Below are positions 27,494 to 37,322 of a DNA stretch of 64,000 nucleotides, in pieces. Origin of the DNA: Moraxella osloensis (GTDB taxonomy: Bacteria; Pseudomonadota; Gammaproteobacteria; Pseudomonadales; Moraxellaceae); the NCBI RefSeq assembly GCF_009867135.1, contig NZ_CP047226.1:186001-250000 (forward strand), in the 5' to 3' direction. The translations under genes were made by a program, and so were the position numbers. The notes beneath the pieces were generated by a model that had not been told where the DNA came from, ran no database searches, and saw nothing but the letters and a program-made list of their open reading frames with translations. Every line of letters begins with the position of its first letter. The stretch's first letter is position 1.

Positions 27494-27548
27494 CTCAGGG
27501 ATTTTAATGGTTAGCTTAACACTTAACCCAAAATTCGTTGTCTTAAAC

Positions 27549-28130
27549 TTACTTGCTTTGGAACCAAGAATCCGCACGGCTACGTGCAGTGGCAATGTCT
27601 TGCGATGACAAGTTTAATGCCAATTGACCGATTTTGCTTTGCGCGCGGGTGCGTACTTGGTCTGATAGCATGCCGTCACGAGCCGCTAGGTCATACCATT
27701 TGTAGGCATCGACCAATTTCTTTTCTTTCTCATCTAGCATGGCTAGGGTATAGCTGGCACGGTTATCACCAAGTTTTGCCGCTTTTTCTAACCAATAACG
27801 CGCTTGCCCAGCATTAGGCTGCACGCCTTCACCACGAATATACATCATGGCAAGATTTAATTGTGCGGGTGCAATGTCTTGTTTGGCGGCGGTGGTGTAC
27901 CACTGGATGGCTTGTTGGAAGTTTTGCTGAATGCCAAGACCTTTTTGGTAGCGTTTGGCTAGGAAGAATTGGGCTTGTTGGTTGCCAGTTTTAGCTTGGC
28001 TAAGTAATTCCATCGGTTCCATGCTGTCATAACGTGAGCCATTGAGTGGAATATTGGCAACCAGTTCAGCGCTTGCAACGCCCGATAAGCTTAAAAACGC
28101 AGTTAATACGGTGACTTTTAATAATTTCAT
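27549..28130 (-). CDS. Sel1-repeat (TPR-like) periplasmic protein
   Basis: A 193-residue protein. A signal peptide (MKLLKVTVLTAFLSLSGVASA) precedes about four Sel1 repeats (AKTGNQQAQFFLAKRYQKGLGIQQNF, AAKQDIAPAQLNLAMMYIRGEGV, AAKLGDNRASYTLAMLD, then VDAYKWYDLAARDGM). Sel1 proteins are helical scaffolds for protein interactions. I choose ATG 28130 with GGAGTTGGTT upstream. No partner is evident. It is monocistronic. Confidence 0.85.
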   Translation of the reverse strand: MKLLKVTVLTAFLSLSGVASAELVANIPLNGSRYDSMEPMELLSQAKTGNQQAQFFLAKRYQKGLGIQQNFQQAIQWYTTAAKQDIAPAQLNLAMMYIRGEGVQPNAGQARYWLEKAAKLGDNRASYTLAMLDEKEKKLVDAYKWYDLAARDGMLSDQVRTRAQSKIGQLALNLSSQDIATARSRADSWFQSK

Positions 28131-28510
28131 AACCAACTCCGAGTATCAAGCTGCAGCCATCGCAAGCTTGCCTAGGTTTAGATAAAATAAACTTAATAAA
28201 TAGGTAAACGAATTAACAGAAAATCTTAAATTTTACAATGATTTAGCCATTCGTTATGTTTTAATAGGATAACGCAATCTTTTGATTGTTTTAGGTTAAC
28301 ACTGTTTGCTTTGCGTTTCAAATATTTAAGTGAAAATGTAAACAGTTGTTACAATATTTCACAGGGGAAACAAAGCCTTGCGACACTTGGTGTCGTATAG
28401 GGCTTTACTTTTGTGGCATATGTTTGATTAGACAGTAATTTATCCGTTTACTAAATCTTCATAGGCATAGAATCGGCGATAAAAAAACTTAATTTTTGGT
28501 AACACGATAA
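28131..28510. other. Intergenic region with a nested stem-loop
   Basis: No gene is supported. At 28372-28406 AAAGCC, CGACAC, GTGTCG and GGCTTT nest into a two-step hairpin. It lies 105 bases beyond metW and about 240 bases before the sel1 start, without a T-run, so it could end the metXW message or be a processing site. A short copy of the metW end occurs at 28491-28508. Confidence 0.5.
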
Positions 28511-29119
28511 TTAGTTTTTGGTAACCCGATAGATTGCCACATCGGCAAGTAAGTTTGGGTTTTTACGGATAATTTGTGCAAGTAGCCAAGGGTAGGGCTT
28601 TTCACTTTCTTGTACCGCAAAACGATTGATGATGCGGATGTCATTGTCATGACACAGCTTTTCAAAGTCTTTAAAAGTACACAAGTGAATATTGGGCGTG
28701 TCGTACCAAGCAAACGGCAGGGCTTCAGACATTGGCATCATGCCTTTGATACCCAAGTGAATACGGTTTTGCCAATGTGCAAAATTAGGGAAAGTGACAA
28801 TCACTTCTTTGCCAACACGTACCATGTCGAGGAGGAGTTGGTCAGGCTCTTTGACCGCTTGTAGGGCGCGCGCCATCACCACCGTGTCAAAGCTTGCATC
28901 GGCAAACCGCGCTAACCCATCATTTAAGTCTTGCTCAATGACGTTGACGCCTTTGGTAATGCAGTCATTGATTTTAGTTTGGTCGATTTCGATACCATAG
29001 CCAAACACGCCCAATTTGTTTTGCAAATGCGCGAGTAAATCACCGTTGCCACAGCCTAAATCCAAGACTTTGGCATTGGGTTTAATCCAGCGTTCGGCAA
29101 GTTGATGGTCGATTTTCAT
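28511..29119 (-). CDS. metW: Methionine biosynthesis protein MetW
   Basis: A 202-residue class-I methyltransferase-fold protein. The SAM motif is KVLDLGCGNGDLLAHLQ, followed by GYGIEIDQTKINDCI and family sequence FPNFAHWQNRIHLGIKGMMPMSEALPFAWYDTPNIH. MetW partners MetX in homoserine acetylation in proteobacteria; the two are adjacent here (46 bases) on the same strand. The last six codons plus stop are duplicated just downstream of the gene. Confidence 0.95.
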   Translation of the reverse strand: MKIDHQLAERWIKPNAKVLDLGCGNGDLLAHLQNKLGVFGYGIEIDQTKINDCITKGVNVIEQDLNDGLARFADASFDTVVMARALQAVKEPDQLLLDMVRVGKEVIVTFPNFAHWQNRIHLGIKGMMPMSEALPFAWYDTPNIHLCTFKDFEKLCHDNDIRIINRFAVQESEKPYPWLLAQIIRKNPNLLADVAIYRVTKN

Positions 29120-29129
29120 GCTATTCTCG

Positions 29130-29164
29130 TTAAATCTAAAGTTAAATCCAAAGTTAAATCTAAG
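29130..29164. repeat. 12-bp tandem repeat between metX and metW
   Basis: TTAAATCTAAAG, TTAAATCCAAAG and TTAAATCTAAG follow in tandem, filling most of the 45-base spacer. The variation suggests slippage in the ribosome-site region of metW. Confidence 0.8.
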
Positions 29165-30430
29165 TTAAGCCGTTAAAAAATTAAATACCGATTGACGATA
29201 GGTTGGAATATCAAACAAAAACGAATCATGCCCATAGGCGGCATCGATATTGATATAGCTTACGGGCTTGCCATTGGCAATTAGCGCATCGACAATTTCT
29301 TGCGAGCGCTCTGGGCTAAACCGCCAATCGGTGGTAAAGGATATAATTAAAAACTTACATTGGGTATTTGCCAATGCCAACCTTAGCGCATCGGTATCAC
29401 TCAAACTATCATTGATACTGTCATCCTCAATCGTGCCACGCGCCGGGTCAAAATAATCCAAGGCTTTAGTCATCAGCAAATAGGTATTGGCATCAAAACG
29501 TTCACTAAACTGCTCACCTTGATAGCGTAAATAACTTTCCACTTGAAACTCTACATCGTAATTGAACATCAGCTTGCCGGCTTTTAAATCGCGTCCAAAT
29601 TTCACCCGCATCGCTTCATCAGTGAGATAAGTGATATGACCGACCATACGCGCCAAAATCAAACCGCGTTTGGGGATTTTGCCTTGCTCGATATAGCGTC
29701 CTTCACAAAAATCAGGATCGGATAAAATCGATTGGCGTGCCACCTCGTTAAAGGCAATATTTTGCGCAGACAGCTTGGGCGTGCTGGCAATGACCACGCA
29801 TTTTTTCAGCCGGCTCGGATAGTCAATTGACCACTGCATGGCTTGCATGCCACCCATTGAGCCACCAACAATGGCATGCCAGATATCAATGCCGAGATAG
29901 TCAGAGAGCATGACTTGGGTTTTTACCCAGTCTTTGATGGTGACCAAAGGAAAATCAGGACCATACGGCTTGCCGGTTTCGGGGTTGGTACTGGTTGGAC
30001 CCGTCGAGCCGTAGCAGCTGCCAATGTTGTTAAGACACACCACAAAAAAGCGCGTGGTATCAATCGCTTTGCCAGGACCGATAAAAGTATCCCACCAGCC
30101 TGCTTTTTTATCATCGCTACTATGATAGCCAGCCGCATGATGACTGCCCGATAGCGCATGACAAATCAATATCGCATTGGATTTATCGGCGTTGAGCTCG
30201 CCATAAGTTTCCACCATTAAATCAAAAAACGGCAGCGTGCGATTGCATTCTAGCGTCAGTGGGGTATCAAAATGAATTTTTTGCGGTGTGACGATACCCA
30301 CAGATTTGCCACCAGATTTGGCAAAACTAATAGGATGATCGTCGTCAAAATTTTTGGGGACAGTCAATTCAGCTTCAGGTAAAATCTTGGTATGTGGTTT
30401 GTGTTGCTGTGTACTCACCCGCTTTCTCAC
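29165..30430 (-). CDS. metX: Homoserine O-acetyltransferase
   Basis: A 421-residue alpha/beta-hydrolase enzyme that acylates homoserine with acetyl-CoA (or succinyl-CoA in some relatives). The nucleophile is in [13 protein letters not shown]; the substrate region is [16 protein letters not shown] and [17 protein letters not shown]; the catalytic His lies in [11 protein letters not shown] at the C-terminus. The first 40 residues are a poorly conserved, basic extension; GTG at 30430 or 30418 are both possible starts. It is followed by metW. Confidence 0.93.
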   Translation of the reverse strand: MRKRVSTQQHKPHTKILPEAELTVPKNFDDDHPISFAKSGGKSVGIVTPQKIHFDTPLTLECNRTLPFFDLMVETYGELNADKSNAILICHALSGSHHAAGYHSSDDKKAGWWDTFIGPGKAIDTTRFFVVCLNNIGSCYGSTGPTSTNPETGKPYGPDFPLVTIKDWVKTQVMLSDYLGIDIWHAIVGGSMGGMQAMQWSIDYPSRLKKCVVIASTPKLSAQNIAFNEVARQSILSDPDFCEGRYIEQGKIPKRGLILARMVGHITYLTDEAMRVKFGRDLKAGKLMFNYDVEFQVESYLRYQGEQFSERFDANTYLLMTKALDYFDPARGTIEDDSINDSLSDTDALRLALANTQCKFLIISFTTDWRFSPERSQEIVDALIANGKPVSYINIDAAYGHDSFLFDIPTYRQSVFNFLTA

Positions 30431-30506
30431 TAATTTTTGATTGATAACGCATTAAAAGTATAGCTATTGTAAGGGTTTATATGGGTTATCACAACTTGGA
30501 ATTCAA

Positions 30507-30869
30507 ATGCCAAATTTAGCCTCATCACCCCACCATGCACTCCTATCGTTCACGGGATTGGCGCTCACAGGATTTTTGGCATTGACGTATTTGGCGTTTC
30601 ATCAGCCGATGTTTTATCAGGCAACAGCGGTTTTGGCTGCCAATGCTACTATAGTTACAAGCGACACGATGGTCAGCCACCAAAACCAACAGCACCAACA
30701 GCCCAAACAGCATAACCACCAAGCAGATGGTGAATCGGCTAGCAGTCCTTCACGAAACGCAATCTTTAAAAGGCCTATTAAAAGTCCTGCTAAAAGCCCC
30801 ATACCCTCTGAACAAAATTCTCGTCTAGTGGATGCGCTATTGGTGATGGGTGGGATAGGTTGTCATTGA
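30507..30869 (+). CDS. Hypothetical small membrane-anchored or exported protein
   Basis: A 120-residue protein with a hydrophobic N-terminal segment (LLSFTGLALTGFLALTYLAF) and a His/Gln/Ser/Pro-rich remainder (HQNQQHQQPKQHNHQ, KRPIKSPAKSPIPSEQ). It has no recognised domain. The ATG at 30507 follows CTTGGAATTCAA. Low complexity makes its reality less certain than its neighbours. It is divergent from metX and upstream of hemH. Confidence 0.45.
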   Translation: MPNLASSPHHALLSFTGLALTGFLALTYLAFHQPMFYQATAVLAANATIVTSDTMVSHQNQQHQQPKQHNHQADGESASSPSRNAIFKRPIKSPAKSPIPSEQNSRLVDALLVMGGIGCH

Positions 30870-30994
30870 TTCAAATATAGCTTAAAAAATGCAAGAATTG
30901 AGCAATTTCAGGTGATTATCCAGTACGCGCACCCTAGTAAATATGCTAATCTTAACCATACTTTTTTTATGATTTTTTGGATTAAAGACAAATT

Positions 30995-32014
30995 ATGAAG
31001 CCAAGCAATCCACCTGAAATTGCCGTTGTCCTTGTGAATTTGGGAACACCCGATGCGCCGACTGAAGAAGCGGTGCGCCGCTATCTCAAACAATTTTTGT
31101 CCGATCCGCGCGTGATTGAAATTCCGCAGTTTATTTGGCAAATCATTTTAAACTTGTTTGTGCTACGCAGTCGCCCCAAACGGGTTGCCCACGCCTATGC
31201 TAGCGTGTGGGATGGCGACTCCCCACTGCGTAAAATCACGCTTGCCCAAGTGGACTTGTTGCAGCAGCGTTTTGACCAACAGCAACTGCCTTGCAAAGTA
31301 AGCGTCCATGCTGCCATGACCTATGGCAAACCTGCGTTAATAGATGTGCTATCGGCGCTAACTGCCAAAAAAGTAGAACAAATCGTGGTGTTGCCAGCTT
31401 ATCCGCAGTATTCCGGTTCAACCACTGGCGCGGTGTTTGATGTCGTCGCCAAATGGGGGCTTAAGCAGCGTAATTTACCCAGCATTAGCTTTGTCAAAGA
31501 TTATTTTGCCCATCCGCAATACATCCAAGCCTTGGCCCAGAGCGTCAAACGCTTCCAAGCTGAACATGGTAAACCTGAAAAACTGCTATTGAGTTTTCAC
31601 GGGATTCCAGAGCCATATGAGCAAAAAGGCGATCCGTATGCCAGACGCTGTCGCTGTACGGCAGCGCATTTGGCGCAAGTGCTGGGGCTTGAGCGTCATG
31701 AGTGGGAATGTAGTTTTCAATCACGCTTTGGTAAGCAAGAATGGGTCAAACCTTATACGGATGTGACCTTAACCGAGTGGGGCAAGCAAGGTATCAAATC
31801 GGTACAAGTGCTAAGTCCAGCATTTTCGGCAGATTGCTTAGAGACGTTAGAAGAGTTGGCAGTCGAAAATCGAGAGACATTCCAGTCCAATGGCGGTGGG
31901 GACTATCATTATATCCCTGCACTTAATGTAGATGCTGCGCATATTGACTTGTTTGAATCACTGGCATTGCCACACGTGCAAGCGTGGCAACAAAATCTGC
32001 AAGGATGGTATTAA
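30995..32014 (+). CDS. hemH: Ferrochelatase
   Basis: A 339-residue enzyme inserting Fe2+ into protoporphyrin IX, the last step of haem synthesis. Motifs: [21 protein letters not shown] at the N-terminus, [37 protein letters not shown] (catalytic His) and [20 protein letters not shown] (catalytic Glu region). Slightly longer than E. coli (320). A terminator follows. Confidence 0.97.
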   Translation: MKPSNPPEIAVVLVNLGTPDAPTEEAVRRYLKQFLSDPRVIEIPQFIWQIILNLFVLRSRPKRVAHAYASVWDGDSPLRKITLAQVDLLQQRFDQQQLPCKVSVHAAMTYGKPALIDVLSALTAKKVEQIVVLPAYPQYSGSTTGAVFDVVAKWGLKQRNLPSISFVKDYFAHPQYIQALAQSVKRFQAEHGKPEKLLLSFHGIPEPYEQKGDPYARRCRCTAAHLAQVLGLERHEWECSFQSRFGKQEWVKPYTDVTLTEWGKQGIKSVQVLSPAFSADCLETLEELAVENRETFQSNGGGDYHYIPALNVDAAHIDLFESLALPHVQAWQQNLQGWY

Positions 32015-32091
32015 CATTTATGATTAAAGCTTGGGCTTAAAGCGGACTATTACTAGCATTAATAGCGAGCCTTATTAACTGCAAGCCAATA

Positions 32092-32120
32092 AAAAAGGTT
32101 GGTAGCTTACCAACCTTTTT
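32092..32120 (+). terminator. hemH terminator
   Basis: AAAAAGGTTGGTA and TACCAACCTTTTT form a 13-bp stem with a three-base centre, with T-runs both ways. It also serves the convergent small gene. Confidence 0.9.
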
Positions 32121-32167
32121 GATATTTATTTTTGACCTTTAAATATAAAAAATTTCAGTGCAGAAAA

Positions 32168-32422
32168 TCAGTCTTTATAACTTTCATCTGCGGCATCAGG
32201 GTCAGCGATATCACTAATAGTCGGATAGTGCTCTTCGCTAAAGCTATCTTCAACCAGTAATTCATCAATCCGCTGCTCATCAATATTTTGGCGATGAATC
32301 GGGGTCAAACCACTTTCACCCGCTTCAATATGGCTTGAGGACAAGGATTCATCATCCAATTCCACAGTAAAACTATCCGCATCAATATCGGTCAAATTGC
32401 TAGATGTTGGTTTGGCTTTCAT
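32168..32422 (-). CDS. Hypothetical small acidic protein
   Basis: An 84-residue, strongly acidic protein (SFTVELDDESLSSSHIEAGE, VEDSFSEEHYPTISDIADPD) with no hydrophobic segment, probably largely disordered. An AAGGAACAAAA ribosome site before the ATG makes it a credible gene. No family recognised. It converges with hemH and is divergent from the PH-domain gene. Confidence 0.6.
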   Translation of the reverse strand: MKAKPTSSNLTDIDADSFTVELDDESLSSSHIEAGESGLTPIHRQNIDEQRIDELLVEDSFSEEHYPTISDIADPDAADESYKD

Positions 32423-32595
32423 TTTTGTTCCTTAATTTTCATTTATTGTTTATTATCAGTGTTATGTCGTTATCATAGCCAGTAATCAGCATGACATCTA
32501 TGTTGCCAATGTGATATTTGTGTTATGTTATCGAAAACAGTTTTTCGCACAGACAGCGTTTTTAACAATTTTTATGGATAAAACAGGAAGTGACT

Positions 32596-33219
32596 ATGTT
32601 TAAAAATCTTGCCTCAGATGCATTGGGTTTGAGTGACATCGGTAAAATCATCCCACCGAGTCAGTTTAACCAAACCGATATTGATGACTATATTTTTCAT
32701 GAAGATAACGAGCGGATTTATTTTGTGATTAAGTCAAAAATGGACGAATATTGCTTTACCAATGTCGCCTTTATCCACCTTGATGGGCAGTCGGCGACCA
32801 GTAAAAAACGCCTGCTAAAACGCTATCCGTACCGCAATTTTCAGCCCGCCAATATCATGATTGAGACGGCAGGCACGATGGATATGGATGCTGAGCTAAA
32901 ATTTAGCTTGGGCGGTATGGCGTTTTCGATTGATATCGACAAAAATCAAATCGAGCAAATCCGTGATATCTATAAGGCGCTGACTGCGATTAGCGAGCAA
33001 TGCAAACGCATTGCCCATGAAGAAATGGTACTAGAAAAATCCTTTAATACCGTCACCAATATGTTTAGCTTACGCGAACTGTCAGAAAACGTGGTGCTTA
33101 ACTTGCCGGATGTCATCAACCAAACTGTCGCACAAGTAGAAAATGCCTATGGCGAGCGTTTAAAGACCATTCGTAATTATGACTTTGGCGCGATTTTTGA
33201 GCATTATTTGCGTCAATAA
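32596..33219 (+). CDS. Bacterial PH-domain protein
   Basis: A 207-residue cytoplasmic protein. The N-terminal 120 residues look like a bacterial pleckstrin-homology-like domain (YFVIKSKMDEYCFTNVAFIHLD, KRYPYRNFQPANIMIETAGT, GGMAFSIDIDKNQ), followed by a helical extension as in YvbH-type proteins. Molecular role unknown. I choose ATG 32596, with AGGAAGTGACT upstream. It is followed at 12 bases by the YgjP-like peptidase gene, so the two are probably co-transcribed. Confidence 0.7.
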   Translation: MFKNLASDALGLSDIGKIIPPSQFNQTDIDDYIFHEDNERIYFVIKSKMDEYCFTNVAFIHLDGQSATSKKRLLKRYPYRNFQPANIMIETAGTMDMDAELKFSLGGMAFSIDIDKNQIEQIRDIYKALTAISEQCKRIAHEEMVLEKSFNTVTNMFSLRELSENVVLNLPDVINQTVAQVENAYGERLKTIRNYDFGAIFEHYLRQ

Positions 33220-33231
33220 TTGCTAAAATTT

Positions 33232-33951
33232 ATGCAAACTGTACTCACCGCCTACGCTGAGCAAGGTATCAAACTTGCGATTGAAAGCAAACCGGTCAAA
33301 CATATCAACTTTCGTATCAAATCGATTGATGAAGCACCGTTTACTAGCTTGCTCAGCGTGTCTTACCCCATGCGTATGCCACAACACCTGCTGATGCAAT
33401 CGCTTGAACATCGCCTTGCATGGGCAATCGACTGCCAGCAAAAACAACGAAAACTCAAAGAACTTAAACCCAAAAAACCTGCCTATATCAATGATATTAA
33501 AGACTTGGCAAATTTGACCCTTGAAAGCAACATTTATTTTGAAGGGCAACAGGTTATAGTCAGAGAGTTATTGTTAAAACATCACATAAAACCAAGCGAG
33601 CTGGCGCGATTGGATGTTGGCAAAACTTTACTCTATATTTACAAATTTTGGCTCACTCAATTTATCCAAAATCGCCAAGCGTTTTGGCAAGACAAAGTGG
33701 GTAAATCCGCCAGCAGAATCACGCCCTACACCATGAAAACCCGATGGGGCAGTTGTAGCACCCAAGCCAAAACCATTCGCTTGTCCGTTTGGCTGGCGCA
33801 ATTCCCGCCAGACTGCGCGGATTATGTGTTGGTGCATGAGCTTTGTCATCTGATTGAGCCCAATCATTCGGCACGATTTTGGGCGCAGGTGGCACGAGTT
33901 ATGCCAGATTATAAAACTTGGCATCAGCAATTAAAATTTGGCGAGCTTTAA
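33232..33951 (+). CDS. YgjP-family zinc metallopeptidase
   Basis: A 239-residue protein of the YgjP/DUF45 (M48-like) family. Diagnostic motif TMKTRWGSCSTQAKTIRLS precedes the zinc site HELCHLIEPNHSARFW (HELCH at 202-206). Substrates are not known. I choose ATG 33232 rather than the TTG at 33220. It follows the PH-domain gene closely. Confidence 0.88.
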   Translation: MQTVLTAYAEQGIKLAIESKPVKHINFRIKSIDEAPFTSLLSVSYPMRMPQHLLMQSLEHRLAWAIDCQQKQRKLKELKPKKPAYINDIKDLANLTLESNIYFEGQQVIVRELLLKHHIKPSELARLDVGKTLLYIYKFWLTQFIQNRQAFWQDKVGKSASRITPYTMKTRWGSCSTQAKTIRLSVWLAQFPPDCADYVLVHELCHLIEPNHSARFWAQVARVMPDYKTWHQQLKFGEL

Positions 33952-34092
33952 TTATTAAAGTCACAAAAAAAGCCATCTCGCTATGAGATAGGGTTGTGGT
34001 AGCCGTAAAAGTTGCAAATTCCTAAAATCAATCTGCTAAAATGTAACCCTATTTCAATATTCAAATATAATCACTAAAAAAGCTGATAAAAA

Positions 34093-35889
34093 ATGTCCCA
34101 AATTCATTACCAATTCGATTTTAAAAAATTTCGTGAACACCTTGTCGATGTCACGCTTACGTTTACTGCGGACAATGACGACCCAATCGTTTGGCTACCT
34201 GCTTGGATTGCGGGCAGTTATATGATTAGAGAATTTAGCAAACACATTACAGCTGTCACCGCCACCATTCATGACACCAACGCCAATAACAATCAACGCC
34301 TTAAAAAATTGGATAAAAACCACTGGCAAATCCACGCCAAGCAAGGCGACCGTATTAGCATCACTTATGAAGTCTACGCTTATGACTTATCGGTGCGTGG
34401 GGCATATGTCGATGAAACTCGCCTGTACGGCAACTTCACCTCCCTAGCATTAGCGGTACAAGGGCAAGAAAACCAAGCGATTAAAGCCGAACTCATTTGC
34501 CCGCAAGACTTTTATGAGGTAAACGGTGTGGAAGTCAGCCTAGCTACTGCCTTAGCGGAAAAAATGCACCAACAAGCCGAACAAACCATCTATCAGCTAA
34601 CGGCAGACAACTACGAGCAACTCACCGACAGCCCGTTTGAAATTGCTGAGCAAGACGAATTTTGGTTCGATGTAAAAAGTGGCGAAAACACCATTGCACA
34701 CCGATTTGTGATTTCTGGCGTACACCACAGCGACCTTGAACGGCTAGAAACTGACCTTAGCAAAATTTGTCAAAGCTATGTCGATTGGCTGGGTGATACG
34801 CCGTTTGATGATTATCTGTTTATGACCATGGCGACTTCAAGCGACTATGGCGGGCTTGAGCACCTTGCCAGTACCAGTTTGATTACCCCACGAGATGACC
34901 TACCCACATTTTTTGAACAAGCTGAGCCAAGCGAGAGTTATCAACGCTTTTTGGGCTTGTGTAGCCATGAATATTTTCATGCGTGGTGGGTAAAAACCGT
35001 GCGTCCCGAAGTTTTTTTAAACGCCAATTTTAACCAAGAGACTTACACCACCTTGCTATGGGTGTTTGAAGGCTTTACCAGTTATGTGGATGATTTTATG
35101 CTACAAAAAAGCGGGGTTATTTCGCAACATAGCTATCTTAAGCTGCTTGCTGAACAAATCAATCGCTACTATCAGACTCACGGGCGCGCCTTGCAAAGTG
35201 TGGCAGAATCAAGCTTTGATGCGTGGATAAAGCTATATCGTAGCGATGAGAACACCGCCAACGCAGGGATTAGCTACTACAATAAAGGCGCGCTGGTGGC
35301 GTTATGTTTAGACTTGACTTTGATAAACCATGGCAAACGTATTTTTGATGTGATAAAAGTTTTTTATGACAAAGCTAAAGCCCAAGATAATCGCCGTTTT
35401 GGTATGACGGACGCCAATCTAGATGACGTCATGAATGAATGTTTACCCAAAGACGTTTGGCAAGATTTTAAAGCCAAATATATCGACGGCACGACAGAAT
35501 TACCGCTATTTGAACTGTTGTCAGAACAGGGTGTGAGTATTGAGCAAAAAGACGATGATATTACTTGGGGCATGAAATATATGAGCGAGCCTACTGGGTT
35601 AAAAGTGCAACGTGTTGTGCGAAATAGCCAAGCCGCCGCTGCAGGGATTTCTGCTAATGACGTCATCGTGGCAATTGATGGGTTGAAAGCGAGCGAAAAA
35701 TGGCTAAAATCTACGGCTAAAACCCAAAAAATTAGTGAAGACCCTGCCGTGTGTCATGTATTTCGCCGCGATGAGTTGTTGGTACTTGAAGTGCCACCCG
35801 TGAGCGACGCGCATGTTAAACAACCGCAAACATGGACGCTGTTAGCGGGTGAAAATACAAGCTTCACAAAATGGCTGCAGTGGAAATAA
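34093..35889 (+). CDS. M61-family metallopeptidase with PDZ domain (glycyl aminopeptidase type)
   Basis: A 598-residue peptidase. An N-terminal beta-rich domain (VWLPAWIAGSYMIREFSKHI) is followed by a thermolysin-like catalytic domain with HEYFHAWW (HEYFH at 292-296) and the downstream glutamate in LWVFEGFTSYVDD. A PDZ domain lies near the end (GLKVQRVVRNSQAAAAGISANDVIVAIDG). Family members remove Gly/Ala from peptides. There is no signal peptide, so it is probably cytoplasmic. It has its own promoter region of about 140 bases. Confidence 0.92.
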   Translation: MSQIHYQFDFKKFREHLVDVTLTFTADNDDPIVWLPAWIAGSYMIREFSKHITAVTATIHDTNANNNQRLKKLDKNHWQIHAKQGDRISITYEVYAYDLSVRGAYVDETRLYGNFTSLALAVQGQENQAIKAELICPQDFYEVNGVEVSLATALAEKMHQQAEQTIYQLTADNYEQLTDSPFEIAEQDEFWFDVKSGENTIAHRFVISGVHHSDLERLETDLSKICQSYVDWLGDTPFDDYLFMTMATSSDYGGLEHLASTSLITPRDDLPTFFEQAEPSESYQRFLGLCSHEYFHAWWVKTVRPEVFLNANFNQETYTTLLWVFEGFTSYVDDFMLQKSGVISQHSYLKLLAEQINRYYQTHGRALQSVAESSFDAWIKLYRSDENTANAGISYYNKGALVALCLDLTLINHGKRIFDVIKVFYDKAKAQDNRRFGMTDANLDDVMNECLPKDVWQDFKAKYIDGTTELPLFELLSEQGVSIEQKDDDITWGMKYMSEPTGLKVQRVVRNSQAAAAGISANDVIVAIDGLKASEKWLKSTAKTQKISEDPAVCHVFRRDELLVLEVPPVSDAHVKQPQTWTLLAGENTSFTKWLQWK

Positions 35890-36058
35890 CTTGCAAAAAT
35901 AAAGCAAATCTAGTAAAATTCGGCTTCCAATTTTATCAATCCATCCTGTGTTGGCTTTAATCGGTTGGGTGTTTGGGTGAATTTTTAGCAAAATAAAGAT
36001 TCATGCCACGCATACTAACTGCAGACCAAAGGGCAGGATAATGACTAGAGACCTAACC

Positions 36059-36319
36059 ATGCGCGCAGATATCCATCCAGCTTATCAAGAAGTTCTATTC
36101 CACGACACCAACGCTGACGTTTACTTTTTAACTCGCTCGACTATCAAATCAAAAGTAACTCGCGAATACGAAGGTAAAGAATACCCATACGTCGCACTCG
36201 ATATTTCAAGTGCCTCACACCCATTCTATACCGGCGAACAACGTAAAACCCAAAACGAAGGTCGTGTGGCAAGCTTCAACAAACGTTTCGGCGCATTTGC
36301 AGGTCGTAACAAAAAATAA
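36059..36319 (+). CDS. rpmE2: 50S ribosomal protein L31 type B
   Basis: An 86-residue L31. The start [20 protein letters not shown] and [25 protein letters not shown] are the type-B pattern; the CxxC zinc ligands of type A are missing. Type-B copies in many bacteria replace the zinc-binding form under zinc starvation; whether a type-A copy exists here cannot be seen. The family start is ATG 36059; an ATG at 36041 has the better ribosome site (AGGGCAGGAT) and would add six residues. Confidence 0.93.
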   Translation: MRADIHPAYQEVLFHDTNADVYFLTRSTIKSKVTREYEGKEYPYVALDISSASHPFYTGEQRKTQNEGRVASFNKRFGAFAGRNKK

Positions 36320-36337
36320 GTTTAATTGCTTATTATC

Positions 36338-36367
36338 AAAAACCCTTTGCAATTGCGAAGGGTTTTT
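36338..36367 (+). terminator. rpmE2 terminator
   Basis: AAAAACCCTT and AAGGGTTTTT pair around a 10-base loop, followed by T. Confidence 0.85.
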
Positions 36368-36368
36368 T

Positions 36369-36397
36369 ATTGTCTAGAATGGGACATACTAGACAAT
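36369..36397. repeat. Perfect 9-bp inverted repeat between two terminators
   Basis: ATTGTCTAG (36369-36377) and CTAGACAAT (36389-36397) with an 11-base spacer. It has no T-run and lies between the rpmE2 and rppH terminators. Function unknown. Confidence 0.7.
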
Positions 36398-36414
36398 CCC
36401 TAACAATACGCCGT

Positions 36415-36442
36415 AAAAAAGCCCACCGAAGTGAGCTTTTTT
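36415..36442 (-). terminator. rppH terminator
   Basis: AAAAAAGCCCAC and GTGAGCTTTTTT pair with one mismatch, with T-runs both ways. Confidence 0.85.
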
Positions 36443-36460
36443 GGGTTTATTTGTTTAGGT

Positions 36461-36979
36461 TCAATAGGAATGAATTTTTACGTTTTTGGGTAGTAACAAT
36501 TCCTTTTTGAGTGGCAACTGCGGTGATAACTCAAACAAGGCGCGGCGATATACATTACGTTTAAAAGCCACCACTTGGTTAAGCGGATACCAGTAACTGA
36601 CCCATTCCCAGCGGTCAAATTCAGGTTTTGCCGTATCAAAACGGATATGTTCTACATTGTTCTCATCTAGCTGGAGCAAAAACCATTTTTGTTTTTGTCC
36701 AATACACAAAGGATATTGTCCTTGTCGTACAAAACGTTTTGGCAACCGATAACGAAGCCAATTTTGGGTTTGTGACAACACTTTGACATGCTGAGGATAC
36801 AGTCCGACTTCTTCCCACAATTCCCGATACATTGCATCAAGCGGCGTTTCACCAAAATCAATGCCACCTTGTGGAAACTGCCAAGCATCGTGACCCACGC
36901 GTTTTGCCCACAGTACTTGCCCGTGTGTATTTGCCAAGATGATACCTACGTTGGCTCGAAAGCCGTCTGCATCAATCAT
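36461..36979 (-). CDS. rppH: RNA pyrophosphohydrolase
   Basis: A 172-residue Nudix hydrolase that removes pyrophosphate from 5'-triphosphate mRNA ends and starts decay. The Nudix box is [22 protein letters not shown]; the N-terminus [20 protein letters not shown] and [10 protein letters not shown] are typical of gammaproteobacterial RppH. I choose ATG 36979 because the family begins MIDADGF; the reading to 36994 adds five residues. Confidence 0.96.
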   Translation of the reverse strand: MIDADGFRANVGIILANTHGQVLWAKRVGHDAWQFPQGGIDFGETPLDAMYRELWEEVGLYPQHVKVLSQTQNWLRYRLPKRFVRQGQYPLCIGQKQKWFLLQLDENNVEHIRFDTAKPEFDRWEWVSYWYPLNQVVAFKRNVYRRALFELSPQLPLKKELLLPKNVKIHSY

Positions 36980-37322
36980 GACGATTACCTTCAATTTAAT
37001 GGTTAAAATCGGCAGGTAATCACATTATCAAGTTTTTTGGGTCGCAAGATTTAGACATATCCTTGCAGACCATTATTAAAGTTTTGGTCAATCAAATCAT
37101 CGGGCATAAACCCATATCTACCAACAGACGCTTATTTTATTATTATTGCTAAAAAACATGGACAATGTAATCACTGCCTTTATTACCCACTATTAAACCA
37201 GTTTTTATGTCAAAAGTGTAATGTTTATTTGCTATAAATTGTTTCACGGACATAAAAAGCGCATAATATCCCTTGATTTTATACAAAATATTTTTTAAAA
37301 ATTATAAGCATCTGGGGATAGT
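36980..37322. other. Intergenic, no gene recognised
   Basis: AT-rich region between divergent rppH and the OsmC-family gene. It must hold both promoters. No clear operator, repeat or RNA gene was seen. Confidence 0.5.

Noticed and set aside
27900-31000. SAM or other methionine riboswitch before metX or metN
   Set aside because: I looked upstream of both genes and saw no SAM-box core or convincing multi-helix aptamer.
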